Below are positions 18,306-27,928 of a stretch of DNA of 64,000 nucleotides, piece by piece. The position numbers were made by a program, and so were the translations under genes. The notes below the pieces were generated by a model that was given only the letters and a program-made list of their open reading frames with translations, did no database searches and was not told the origin of the DNA. The stretch comes from Astragalus membranaceus (Eukaryota > Streptophyta > Magnoliopsida > Fabales > Fabaceae). Within the stretch, counting starts at the first letter, position 1. The number at the start of each line of letters is the position of its first letter. The stretch is from NCBI GenBank assembly GCA_039519185.1, contig CM076848.1, positions 60,290,778 through 60,354,777 of the forward strand. The letters run 5' to 3'.

Positions 18306-18825
18306 TTTTTTTTTTGATAAGCAATAATTTCATTGAAATGGAGCACAAGGGGTGGGTACAATGGGGAAAAAGAAAAAGGGGGAGGGCCTCCTCAAAACCT
18401 CTCTGAGCCAAAACCCATTGGAAAAAAGACTCGGGGAGGAAAAAGAGTACCTCGTACAATCTGCACTACAGTGAGGACAACCAACCTAACCCACTGTTTC
18501 TCCCCCTACTAGATTACATATTGTTCAGACATTGTAGTGGATTAGACCACCACATTGAAATTGAAAAAGATGAGCAACAATTCAAACCATAAACACACCA
18601 ACTCCAAGTTAAGCTTTTGATGCGGGTTATTACTACTTCGACACTTGGTTCCCCATTCTTAAAGATAGTGCTATTCCTTACAAGCCAAATACTCCAATAA
18701 GTTGTTAGCCAAAACATATGCTTCGTTCGCTTTATCTTTTTACCATTGCATAAACGACCACAAGCTAGAAAGAGGAACCAAGTGGTCATTCTAAAAAAAA
18801 TATTATAGGGTTGCAGGCCAAACAT
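18306..18825 (-). mobile_element. LINE (L1-type) 3' end, 5'-truncated
   Basis: On the minus strand, residues from 18825 read FRMTTWFLFLACGRL, then HMFWLTTYWSIWLVRNSTIF and a Trp-rich tail. This is the C-terminal zinc-binding region found after the reverse transcriptase of plant LINEs. The 3' untranslated part runs to TGCTTATCAAAAAAAAAA, that is, a poly(A) tail seen on the plus strand as ten T at 18306-18315. I could not identify a target duplication. Confidence 0.72.
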
Positions 18826-19003
18826 ATATTTAAGTCAAAATTAAATCATTAACTGCTTTTGGCTCACTTAGAATGAATCCTTTATTTTTTTGAAGTAAAA
18901 GAGGCATCCGTATTTTAATTCTATTTATTCAATGTTTCTTTTTTTTTGGGAATTCTATTTATTCAATGTTTCGATTGTGACAACACCATGCATCGGCCGA
19001 ATA
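18826..19003. other. AT-rich spacer
   Basis: No coding signal. The phrase TTCTATTTATTCAATGTTTC occurs twice about 38 bases apart (18918 and 18953). Confidence 0.4.
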
Positions 19004-20165
19004 TCTACTATAGATTTATACCAATTCACCACATATGATTTTACCAATACTCCAATTCTATCTAAAAGACACCTCAAATTTTTTAGGGTAAAAATGTCAT
19101 TACACTCTATTTCTTCATTTTTTTTTCTCTTTATTCTTACACTCTCTTTCTTACTTTTCACTTTTCTCTTACACTCTCTTTCTTCCTTTTTTCTCTTTCT
19201 TACACTCTCTTTCCTCCTTTTCACTTTTCTTTTACACTCTCTTTCTTTATTTTTTTCTTTTTACTTTACTTTTCACATAAATAATTATTCTCTTTCTCTT
19301 ATCACTTCACTTTAATTCTTTTAACTAAATTTCTAAATTTATACAAACACTACTTTATTAAAATTACCTATAAAAATGTAAATGAGTCATACTAAAAAAC
19401 AAAAAAAAAACTAGCACCTTTTTTGAAAACGTTATCACCTTAAAATTTTAATTTTTCTCTCCAAAATCTGTTTACACTCTTATTGATAATCAACTATCTA
19501 TTTTTTACGATCTACTATAATCAACTAATCAACTAAAATAATCAATTGAAACTACGAGATAACTGCAATAATATATGAAAAACACGGGACAACTGCACTG
19601 ATCTACTATAGATTTATACCAATTCACCATATATGATTTTACCAATACCCCAATTCTATCTAAAAGACACCTCAAAATTTCTAGGGTAAAAATGTCATTA
19701 CACTATATTTCTTCTTTTTTTTTCCTTTATTCTTACACTCTCTTTCTTCCTTTTTTTCTCTTTCTTCTTACACTCTCTTTCCTTCTTTTCACCTTTGTTT
19801 TACACTATCTTTCTTCCTTTTTTTTCATTTTACTTTACTTTTCCCATAAATAATTATTCTCTTTCCCTTATCACTTCATTTTAATTCTTTTAACTAAATT
19901 TTTAAATTTATACAAACACTACTCTATTAAAATTACCAATAAAAATGTAAATGAGTCATACTAAAAAACAAAAAGAAAACTGTCACCTTTTTTGAAAACG
20001 TTATCACCTTAAAATTTTAATTTTTCTCTCCCAAATCTGTTTAGACTCTTATTGATAATCTACTATATATCTTTTACGATCTACTATAATCAACTAAAGT
20101 AATCAATTGAAACTACGAGATAACTGCAATAATATATAAAAAAACACGGGACAACTGCACTAATA
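19004..20165. repeat. Direct duplication of about 595 bp
   Basis: The stretch from TCTACTATAGATTTATACC at 19004 recurs from 19600 with about 95% similarity by eye. Each copy has a C/T-rich tract (TCTTACACTCTCTTTC), then TTTTGAAAACGTTATCACC and the phrase AATCAATTGAAACTACGAG. Confidence 0.82.
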
Positions 20166-21010
20166 AAAAATTTGTCATTGATAATTAAAAAATTTGAAGA
20201 CTACTACTATAAACCTACTATCTAAAAAAACAAGAAGACTTAATGATTATTTAAATTAGTAATTAATATTTAAAACAAATATTTCTTATTGATAATCTAA
20301 TATCTAACTTTTATTATCTACTATAATCTACTAATCAGCTAGAATAATCAATTGAAACTACGAGATAACTGCACTGATAAATAAAAAACACGGGATAATT
20401 GCAGTGATGTTTAAAGAAACCCGGGATTAATATTTACAATTGATCAGTTTATAATTAATATTTGACAATTTATAATTAATATTTACCATTGATAATTATA
20501 ATTTTGGAAAACTACTATAAACCTACTATCTAAAAAAACACGGGATAATTGCAATAATCTACTATAATCTACTAATCAATGGTAAGAAATGATTATTTAA
20601 TTAATATTTAAAACAAATATTTCTAATTGATAATCTACTATCTACTATAATCTACTAATCAACTAAAATAATCAATTGAAATTACGAGATAACTGCATTG
20701 ATATATAAAAAACACGGGATAACTACAGTGATGTATAAAAAAACACGGAATTAATATTTGCCATTGATAATTATAATTTTTGAAGACTACTATAATCCTA
20801 CTATCTAAAAAAACAAGAAGACTTAATGACTATTTAAACTGATTAATATTTAAAACACACATGACAAATATTTGTCAATAATGCCTTAAAAGGACAAATA
20901 ATTCTCACTGATATATAAAAAAACACGGATAAATATTTGTTATTGATAATCTACTATCTATCTTTTACTATCTACAATAATCTACTAATCAACTCAAATA
21001 ATCAATTGAA
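20166..21010. repeat. Tandem repeats of about 320-340 bp
   Basis: A block holding TTGATAATCTACTATCTA, AATCAATTGAAACTACGAG, AACACGGGATAACTGCA and CTACTATCTAAAAAAACAAG recurs with starts near 20285, 20622 and 20940. Copies are partly deleted. Confidence 0.72.
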
Positions 21011-21029
21011 ACTATGAGTTAACTGCACT

Positions 21030-21205
21030 AATACATAAAAAAACACTGGACAACTGCACTGATATATAAAAAAATACGGGGATAACTGCAATGATATATA
21101 TAAAAACACGGGATAGTTGCACTGATATATAAAAAAAACATGGGATAACAACACTGATATATAAAAAACACTGCACTGATATATAAAAACACACGGGATA
21201 AATGC
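21030..21205. repeat. Short tandem repeat, ATATAAAAAAACACGGGATA unit
   Basis: Five to six copies of a 36-40 base unit with CACTGATATATAAAAAA and CACGGGATAACTGCA. The minus-strand frame over it gives a Phe/Tyr/Val-rich reading that is not a gene. Confidence 0.7.
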
Positions 21206-21508
21206 ACATATTGTTTTTAAATGATACTTTTACATTTTTAGTTTTTATATTTATCAATTTTTTATTTGAAACTCCTTTTTTATCTACTTTAATTTTTTCT
21301 TTATTTTCACAGGGTAATGTTCAAACTATTTAAATACTGTCTAAATTCATTCATAAAAATAACACGACAGCACCTGTGCGTATGCAAGTCATCCTCTATA
21401 TTTTACAATTGATTTTAGATTAATGAGATTTCAAATTAACGTTTCTATTTGAAATATTCGTGTCACGTAACACGATCGGCCCGTACGGATGCACGGGTAT
21501 AGTACTAG

Positions 21509-21804
21509 TTCATGCGTGAAAGTCTTTGGTAATGAAAATATGATTTAAAATAATTTGACTAATGAAAAAAGAGAAATAATACTAGTACTGGAAAAAAGTT
21601 TTTCAGAGGAAGCAACAAGTCAAAAATAATTATTCTTTTTATTTTAATACAATTTTGATTATAGAAAAAGTAAGTTGCCTTTTTTTTTATTACTGTAATT
21701 ATATTATTCAACATGACCTCATAATGCAAATGTGCTAAATCTGCCAAGGAACAAGTTAAATAGGCTTCCTTTCTTCAATCTCATCCTTCAAATTTTTTTC
21801 CACA
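21509..21804. other. Upstream flank of the arginine decarboxylase copy
   Basis: AT-rich DNA with TTAAATAGG near 21753 followed by a C/T-rich leader-like stretch ending TTTTTTTCCACAG at 21805. This could be a core promoter plus leader or a 3' splice site. The reading frame of the gene meets TAA near 21757 with no ATG after it. Confidence 0.4.
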
Positions 21805-22184
21805 GACGACGACGACGACAACAACGGCGCCGTTGAGGAAAATTCTGGTTGGTCTCCCTCTCTATCCGTTGAACTCTACAAAATCGACGCTTGGGGACTC
21901 CCTTACTTTGCCGTCAACGCTGCTGGTAACGTCACCGTCCGTCCACACGGATCAGCAACCCTTTCTCATCAGGAGATTGATTTGCAGAAAGTTGTGAAGA
22001 AAGTCTCTGACCCAAAATCCATTGGTGGACTCGGGTTGCAGCTTCCTCTCCTTGTTCGTTTCCCTGATGTTTTGAAGGACCGTTTGGAGTCTCTCCAATC
22101 TGCTTTCGATTGTGCTATCAATTTACAGGGGTACGAATCTCATTATCAAGGTGTTTACCCCGTGAAGTGCAATCAGGACCGGTT
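21805..22184 (+). pseudogene. ADC: Arginine decarboxylase, N-terminal part (split by copia)
   Basis: The frame reads DDDDNNGAVEENSGWSPSLS, then YKIDAWGLPYFAVN and, near the end, GVYPVKCNQDRF. The Lys of the YPVK motif is the residue that binds pyridoxal phosphate in this family. Arginine decarboxylase makes agmatine, the first step of the plant route to putrescine and polyamines. The usual first 50-60 residues, with the start codon, are not found in this frame. Either they lie in a lost or distant exon (CAG at 21803-21805 could be an acceptor) or the 5' end is deleted. The codon for Phe after CNQDR is split by the copia insertion. The gene resumes at 27929 in the same frame. Confidence 0.9.
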
Positions 22185-22783
22185 TGTTGGATGTTTTAGT
22201 GTAATTGATCTCTTTATTATGTTAAAACAAGAGTGCACGCTTGATTTAACGTAATAAAGAGATCTAAGGTTTAGGCGATACTTGGAAGTAGTATGGAAAT
22301 GTTCGACTAGAACTTCCGCTTGGACTTCGACTGTAAACGCTTGGATTTCGACTGAGCTTGGACCTCGACTATAAAACCTTTTCTGTTTGTCGAAGTACAA
22401 AGTTTTGTCGAAGTTGCCCTTCATTTCTTTGTCGAAATATGAAGCGTTGTCGCAATACGCAGCAGTTACGCTGTCGAAGCAATGGCTGTTACAAAGGCAG
22501 TTGTTGTCAAAATTTAAGAGCAGTTGCGCGTCGAAATTTCGCGTGTAACTTCCATGAACCGCCAATAACCGTTGGTTCTTTGATCATATATATTCATTTT
22601 GGTTCAGAAAGTCACACACAGGAGAAAAATTACAAAAACGAAAAAACTCTTGAACAAGAATACTCTTCTGATTTTATCCGATTGAACATTTTGGTTGAAC
22701 CCCGAAATTGATTCAATCTGAAAGTGTATTAACACGACTTCAGATTTATCCAAGTTATCTCGAATTCAACAATTTAACCAACA
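22185..22783 (+). repeat. 5' LTR of the copia element
   Basis: It starts TGTTGGATG and ends TTAACCAACA. A TATA box (22370-22376) divides it. Around the TATA box lie about eleven copies of a TCGAC/TCGAA core (22301-22535), a density that suggests a regulatory array. The next bases, AAAGATTGAATCAATTCTC, are not the usual initiator tRNA-Met primer site, so priming is by another tRNA or an internal tRNA segment. Confidence 0.93.
22370..22376 (+). promoter_or_regulatory. TATA box of the copia 5' LTR
   Basis: TATAAAA follows the CTTCGACTG/TTTCGACTG repeats and precedes the transcribed part of the LTR. The same box is present in the 3' LTR at 27510-27516 and could drive transcription into the downstream half of arginine decarboxylase. 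Confidence 0.6.
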
Positions 22784-22814
22784 AAAGATTGAATCAATTC
22801 TCATTAAATTCGAG

Positions 22815-25800
22815 ATGACGAACACCAATTCGAAAATGACAAGTCAGTTTGCGAAATTGGAGAAGTTTGAAGGACAAGATTTCAGAAGATGGCAGAAGAA
22901 GATGCACTTTCTCTTGACAACATTGAAGACGGTGTATGTGTTGAGTACACCAATGCCGGAGACTATGGAAGATGAAACTCTGGAGCAAACAAGGAAGCGC
23001 TCCAAATGGGAAAACGATGATTACATTTGTCGTGGGCACAGTCTGAACGGTATGTCTGACTCTCTCTTTGATATATACCAGAATGCTGAGTCTGCCAAGG
23101 AACTGTGGGATTCGCTTGAGTCCAAGTACATGGCAGAAGATGCTTCAAGTAACAAATTTCTGGTGAGTAATTTCTTTAATTATAAGATGATTGATTCGAG
23201 GCCTGTTATGGAACAATACAATGAACTGTTACGGATTTTGGGTCAGTTTAAACAACATGACTTGAAGATGGATGAATCCATCGCAGTTTCGTCAATAATT
23301 GATAAACTGCCCCCTTCTTGGAAAGATTTCAAGCATACATTGAAACATAAGAAGGATGAATTGACTCTGGTCCAATTGGGTAGTCATTTCATGATTGAGG
23401 AGTCGCTGAGGGCTCAGGAAATTGACAAAGTCAATAACAAAAATGTAGCAGGTTCCTCTTCCGTTAATATGGTAGAGGAAAGTGGAACAGTTAAGTCGAA
23501 TTACAATGGTACAGGTAAGAAACGAAAATTTCAAGGAAATAAGAACAATGGTCCAAACAAACAGACAAAATTGTCATGTTGGAAGTGTGGAAAACCTGGT
23601 CATTTGAAGAGGGATTGCCGTGTGTTCAAAGGAAAGAACAAGGCTGGTCCAAATGGGTCTAAGGATCCAGAAAAGCAACAAGGTCAGATGGTAGTGAATA
23701 ATTTTAATTCGAATACGAATTCAAATTATGTATCACTAATATCTGATGCATTCTATGTGCAGGATGATGACATTGCTTGGTGGTTTGATTCGGGAGCAAC
23801 AAGCCATGTGTGCAAAGATCGTCGTTGGTTTAAGGAATTTAGACCAATTGATGATGGATCTATCGTGAAGATGGGCAATGTTGCGACTGAACCAATCCTA
23901 GGATTAGGTTGTGTTAATTTAGTTTTTACTTCCGGAAAAAGTTTGTACTTGGATAATGTTTTATTTGTACCTGGTATTCGTAAGAACTTATTGTCTGGTA
24001 TGATTTTAAATAATTGTGGTTTCAAGCAAGTACTTGAAAGTGACAAGTACATCTTGTCAAGACATGGTTCGTTTGTTGGATTTGGTTATCGTTGTAATGG
24101 AATGTTTAAATTAAACATTGATGTTCCTTTTGTTCATAAATCAGTTTGTATGGTCTCGTGTAGTTCAATAAATAATATGACGAAATCTGAAATTTGGCAT
24201 GCTAGATTAGGACATGTTCATTACAAAAGATTAAAAGATATGTCAAAAACAAATATGATTCCTCCTTTTGATATGAACATTGAAAAATGCAAAACTTGCA
24301 TGTTAACCAAGATCACTAGGAAACCTTTTAAGGATGTTAAAAGTGAAACTAAAGTCTTAGACCTTATTCATAGTGATTTGTGTGATTTGCATGCTACTCC
24401 ATCATTAGGCCATAAAAAGTACCTGGTTACTTTTATTGATGATGCATCAAGGTATTGTTATGTATATTTATTACATACAAAGGATGAAGCTCTTGATAAA
24501 TTTAAAATTTATAAGAATCAAGTGGAACTTCATCAAAATGGGATGATCAAAACTCTTCGTACGGATAGGGGAGGTGAGTATTATGATCCGGTATATTTTC
24601 AATCTACTGGAATAATACATCAAACAACAGCTCCTTATACACCACAACAAAATGGTGTAGCCGAAAGGAAAAATAGAACATTGAAAGAAATGGTGAACTC
24701 TATGTTATCCTATTCGGGTCTAAGTGAAGGATTTTGGGGTGAGGCTATGTTGACAGCCTGTTACTTGTTGAACCGAATTCCTAACAAAAGGAATAAGGTT
24801 ACCCCATATGAACTTTGGCACAAAAAGACACCAAATTTGAGTTATCTCAGAATTTGGGGATGTAGGGCTGTAGTCAGGCTTACAGAACCTAAAAGGAAAA
24901 CCTTAGGTGAAAGAGGTATAGACTGCATATTTATTGGATATGCTGAGCATTCTAAAGCATATAGATTCTATGTGCTGGAATCTAATGATTCTGTTGCTGT
25001 GAACTCGGTCATAGAGTCACGGGATGCTATCTTTGATGAACAAAGGTTTACATCTATACCTAGGCCAAAGAACATGATTTCCATGTCGAAAGTCTCAGTT
25101 AATAAAGAGGATATACCTTCAACTAGTACTGAAACTAGAAAGAGTACGAGAGTAAGAAAGGCTAAGTCATTTGGTGATGACTTTCAACTATATTTAGTTG
25201 AAGGGTCAAGGAATGATATTGAATTTCAATATCAATATTGCCTCAATGTTGAGGAAGATCCAAAGACTTTTAGTGAAGCAATGGCTTCAAGGGATGTAGC
25301 ATTCTGGAAAGAAGCAATCCAAAGTGAGATGGACTCCATCTTGCAAAATAATACCTGGAAATTGGTTGACCTACCTCCTGGATGTAAGCCACTAGGATGT
25401 AAGATGATCTTTAGGAGAAAGATGAAAGTGGATGGTACCGTTGACAAGTACAAGGCCAGATTGGTCATCCAAGGATTTAGGCAAAAGGAGGGTATTGACT
25501 TTTTCGATACATATGCTCCTGTTGCTAGGATATCCACTATTAGGTTGTTGTTAGCACTCGCTGCTATCCACAATCTGGTAATTCACCAAATGGATGTGAA
25601 AACTGCATTCTTAAATGGCGAATTGGATGAAGAGATATACATGAAACAACCTGAAGGGTTTGTTATGCCTGGAAATGAAAATAAGGTGTGTAAACTGATG
25701 AAATCTCTTTATGGCTTGAAACAAGCACCTAAACAATGGCATCAAAAGTTTGATGAGGTTGTGTTGTCTAGTGGTTTTGTTCTAAACCAAGCAGATAAAT

Positions 25801-26798
25801 GTCTATACAGCAAGTTTGATACTCATGGCAAAGGAGTTATCATTTGTTTGTATGTAGACGACATGTTGATCTTTGGTACCGACCAAGATCAAGTTGATGA
25901 AACTAAGGCATTTTTTTCCTCTAAGTTTGATATGAAAGACATGGGGGAGGCGGATGTGATCTTAGGAATAAAGATCAAACGCGGAAACAATGGTATTTCC
26001 ATCTCTCAATCACATTACATTGAGAAGATATTGGAGAAATTTAATTTCAAAGATTGTTCTCCGGTGAGTACTCCCATTGATCCTAACCTGAAACTATTAC
26101 CTAATACAGGTGTAGCAGTGTCTCAACTTGAATACTCAAGGGCTATAGGATCACTTATGTATGCAATGATTAGTACTAGGCCCGATATAGCCTATGCTGT
26201 TGCTAAACTTAGTAGGTTTACAAGTAATCCTAGTACACATCATTGGCAAGCTATGAACCGAGTATTCAAGTACTTAAAGGGAACCATTGACTATGGTTTG
26301 ACATACACTGGCTTTCCTTCTGTTATTGAAGGATATTCTGATGCAAGTTGGATAACCAATATGGAAGATCATTCATCCACAAGTGGTTGGGTATTCCTCC
26401 TTGGAGGAGGTGCTATTTCTTGGGCATCCAAGAAACAGACTTGCATTACAAATTCAACAATGGAATCTGAATTTGTGGCTTTAGCAGCAACTGGTAAAGA
26501 AGCTGAGTGGCTAAGAAATTTGATATATGAGATTCCATTGTGGCCCAAACCTATACCTCCCATGTCTATCAGGTGCGATAGTCAGGCTACTTTGGCTAAG
26601 GCATATAGTCAAGTGTATAATGGGAAGTCTAGACACTTGGGTGTTAGACACAGCATGGTTCGGGAGTTAATCATACATGGTGTGATATCATTGGAGTTTG
26701 TGAGAACTCAGCATAATTTGGCCGATCATTTAACCAAAGGGTTAAGCAGAGATCTTGTGAAAAGGTCGGCTGTGGGATTAGGATTAAAGTCCATTTGA
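22815..26798 (+). CDS. Copia Gag-Pol polyprotein, 1327 aa, intact
   Basis: Domains in order: copia-type Gag (about residues 10-220, starting KFEGQDFRRWQKKM), zinc knuckle CWKCGKPGHLKRDC (about 255-268), aspartic protease DSGATSH (about 325), pre-integrase zinc region IWHARLGH (about 460), and integrase core with DLIHSDLCD, RTDRGGEYY and NGVAERKNRTLKEM supplying the D,D,E triad (about 517, 582, 618). Reverse transcriptase follows with YGLKQAPKQW and the catalytic YVDDM (about 1013), then RNase H with SDASW and ESEFVAL (about 1175-1220). There is no stop or frameshift, and the length is normal for plant copia elements. The protein would process itself, package and copy its RNA, and integrate the DNA. 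Lineage is not certain; a Tork-like type is my best guess. Confidence 0.95.
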   Translation: MTNTNSKMTSQFAKLEKFEGQDFRRWQKKMHFLLTTLKTVYVLSTPMPETMEDETLEQTRKRSKWENDDYICRGHSLNGMSDSLFDIYQNAESAKELWDSLESKYMAEDASSNKFLVSNFFNYKMIDSRPVMEQYNELLRILGQFKQHDLKMDESIAVSSIIDKLPPSWKDFKHTLKHKKDELTLVQLGSHFMIEESLRAQEIDKVNNKNVAGSSSVNMVEESGTVKSNYNGTGKKRKFQGNKNNGPNKQTKLSCWKCGKPGHLKRDCRVFKGKNKAGPNGSKDPEKQQGQMVVNNFNSNTNSNYVSLISDAFYVQDDDIAWWFDSGATSHVCKDRRWFKEFRPIDDGSIVKMGNVATEPILGLGCVNLVFTSGKSLYLDNVLFVPGIRKNLLSGMILNNCGFKQVLESDKYILSRHGSFVGFGYRCNGMFKLNIDVPFVHKSVCMVSCSSINNMTKSEIWHARLGHVHYKRLKDMSKTNMIPPFDMNIEKCKTCMLTKITRKPFKDVKSETKVLDLIHSDLCDLHATPSLGHKKYLVTFIDDASRYCYVYLLHTKDEALDKFKIYKNQVELHQNGMIKTLRTDRGGEYYDPVYFQSTGIIHQTTAPYTPQQNGVAERKNRTLKEMVNSMLSYSGLSEGFWGEAMLTACYLLNRIPNKRNKVTPYELWHKKTPNLSYLRIWGCRAVVRLTEPKRKTLGERGIDCIFIGYAEHSKAYRFYVLESNDSVAVNSVIESRDAIFDEQRFTSIPRPKNMISMSKVSVNKEDIPSTSTETRKSTRVRKAKSFGDDFQLYLVEGSRNDIEFQYQYCLNVEEDPKTFSEAMASRDVAFWKEAIQSEMDSILQNNTWKLVDLPPGCKPLGCKMIFRRKMKVDGTVDKYKARLVIQGFRQKEGIDFFDTYAPVARISTIRLLLALAAIHNLVIHQMDVKTAFLNGELDEEIYMKQPEGFVMPGNENKVCKLMKSLYGLKQAPKQWHQKFDEVVLSSGFVLNQADKCLYSKFDTHGKGVIICLYVDDMLIFGTDQDQVDETKAFFSSKFDMKDMGEADVILGIKIKRGNNGISISQSHYIEKILEKFNFKDCSPVSTPIDPNLKLLPNTGVAVSQLEYSRAIGSLMYAMISTRPDIAYAVAKLSRFTSNPSTHHWQAMNRVFKYLKGTIDYGLTYTGFPSVIEGYSDASWITNMEDHSSTSGWVFLLGGGAISWASKKQTCITNSTMESEFVALAATGKEAEWLRNLIYEIPLWPKPIPPMSIRCDSQATLAKAYSQVYNGKSRHLGVRHSMVRELIIHGVISLEFVRTQHNLADHLTKGLSRDLVKRSAVGLGLKSI

Positions 26799-27324
26799 AA
26801 TCTCTTATGTTAAGATACCCAATTCCCATCTAATATTACATTAGGTGCTGAATTCAATGTGGAAAGCCTAACATGAAGAGATTGGAACACATCATTGAAA
26901 ATATCCCAAAGGTATGTGTTCGGTTCTGCGAGTTAAGGAGGTTGAAGTATAACTTCTTAATGGTTCTTTTGAAAAATTACATTTGCAGGTGCAAGAAGAA
27001 AAGGACTACCTATGTGAGCATGAAGTTTAGCCGCTTCAAGAAGCTAGGACTTGGCTTTGATATGCTTATGAAGGATAGGGACACAGGCTAGTAAACTAGT
27101 GTCGAGCAAGAGTGATGTTATAAACTATTGTGCAGATTACCTTCATGTATTCATTATGAATAAAAAGGGTTCAATCCTTAGTGACACCCTGATATTCGAA
27201 TATTTGAAATGTGTAATTTGCTAAGATGAAATTCAATCGTCACGATATTTCATTTATGCAGCAGTTTGATGTAAATTGTGACTTTGGTAAAGTGATCAAT
27301 AATTACACTAAAATAGGGGAGGTT
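26799..27324 (+). other. Copia 3' untranslated region and polypurine tract
   Basis: About 525 bases separate the polyprotein stop from the 3' LTR, with no convincing ORF. The polypurine tract AAAATAGGGGAGG (27310-27322) lies directly before the LTR and would prime plus-strand synthesis. Confidence 0.75.
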
Positions 27325-27923
27325 TGTTGGATGTTTTAGTGTAATTGATCTCTTTATTATGTTAAAACAAGAGTGCACGCTTGATTTAACGTAATAAAGA
27401 GATCTAAGGTTTAGGCGATACTTGGAAGTAGTATGGAAATGTTCGACTAGAACTTCCGCTTGGACTTCGACTGTAAACGCTTGGATTTCGACTGAGCTTG
27501 GACCTCGACTATAAAACCTTTTCTGTTTGTCGAAGTACAAAGTTTTGTCGAAGTTGCCCTTCATTTCTTTGTCGAAATATGAAGCGTTGTCGCAATACGC
27601 AGCAGTTACGCTGTCGAAGCAATGGCTGTTACAAAGGCAGTTGTTGTCGAAATTTAAGAGCAGTTGCGCGTCGAAATTTCGCGTGTAACTTCCATGAACC
27701 GCCAATAACCGTTGGTTCTTTGATCATATATATTCATTTTGGTTCAGAAAGTCACACACAGGAGAAAAATTACAAAAACGAAAAAACTCTTGAACAAGAA
27801 TACTCTTCTGATTTTATCCGATTGAACATTTTGGTTGAACCCCGAAATTGATTCAATCTGAAAGTGTATTAACACGACTTCAGATTTATCCAAGTTATTT
27901 CGAATTCAACAATTTAACCAACA
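27325..27923 (+). repeat. 3' LTR of the copia element
   Basis: Same length and ends as the 5' LTR, with two substitutions. It is followed by the second CGGTT and the rest of the arginine decarboxylase frame. Confidence 0.93.
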
Positions 27924-27928
27924 CGGTT

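Larger units (their letters stand above)
19004..21508 (+). mobile_element. Helitron 2 (non-autonomous), repeat-rich
   Basis: The 3' end has CCCGTACGGATGCACGGG at 21480-21497, an imperfect hairpin like that of Helitron 1, then seven bases, CTAG at 21505-21508, and T. The candidate 5' end is A/TCTACTATAGATTTATACC at about 19004. The interior consists of tandem repeats with no protein gene. A degenerate hairpin with GTGCGTATGC near 21378 may be a relic of an older end. Confidence 0.55.
22185..27923 (+). mobile_element. Full-length Ty1/copia retrotransposon inside arginine decarboxylase
   Basis: The 5739-bp element has two 599-bp LTRs that begin TGTTGG and end CCAACA. A perfect 5-bp target duplication CGGTT stands at 22180-22184 and 27924-27928. 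It has a single uninterrupted polyprotein frame and a polypurine tract. The LTRs differ at two positions that I can find (A/G near 22509 and C/T near 22759), so the insertion is recent. At an assumed 1.3e-8 substitutions per site per year that is of the order of 0.1 million years. All domains needed for transposition appear present. Confidence 0.95.

Noticed and set aside
22173..22711. Open frames on both strands at the copia LTR (also at 27250-27851)
   Set aside because: They are caused by the TCGAAG/CTTCGAC repeats of the LTR and appear in both LTRs.
26873..27091. 72-codon frame after the copia polyprotein
   Set aside because: No motif, not in a position where copia elements carry a gene; best treated as 3' untranslated region.
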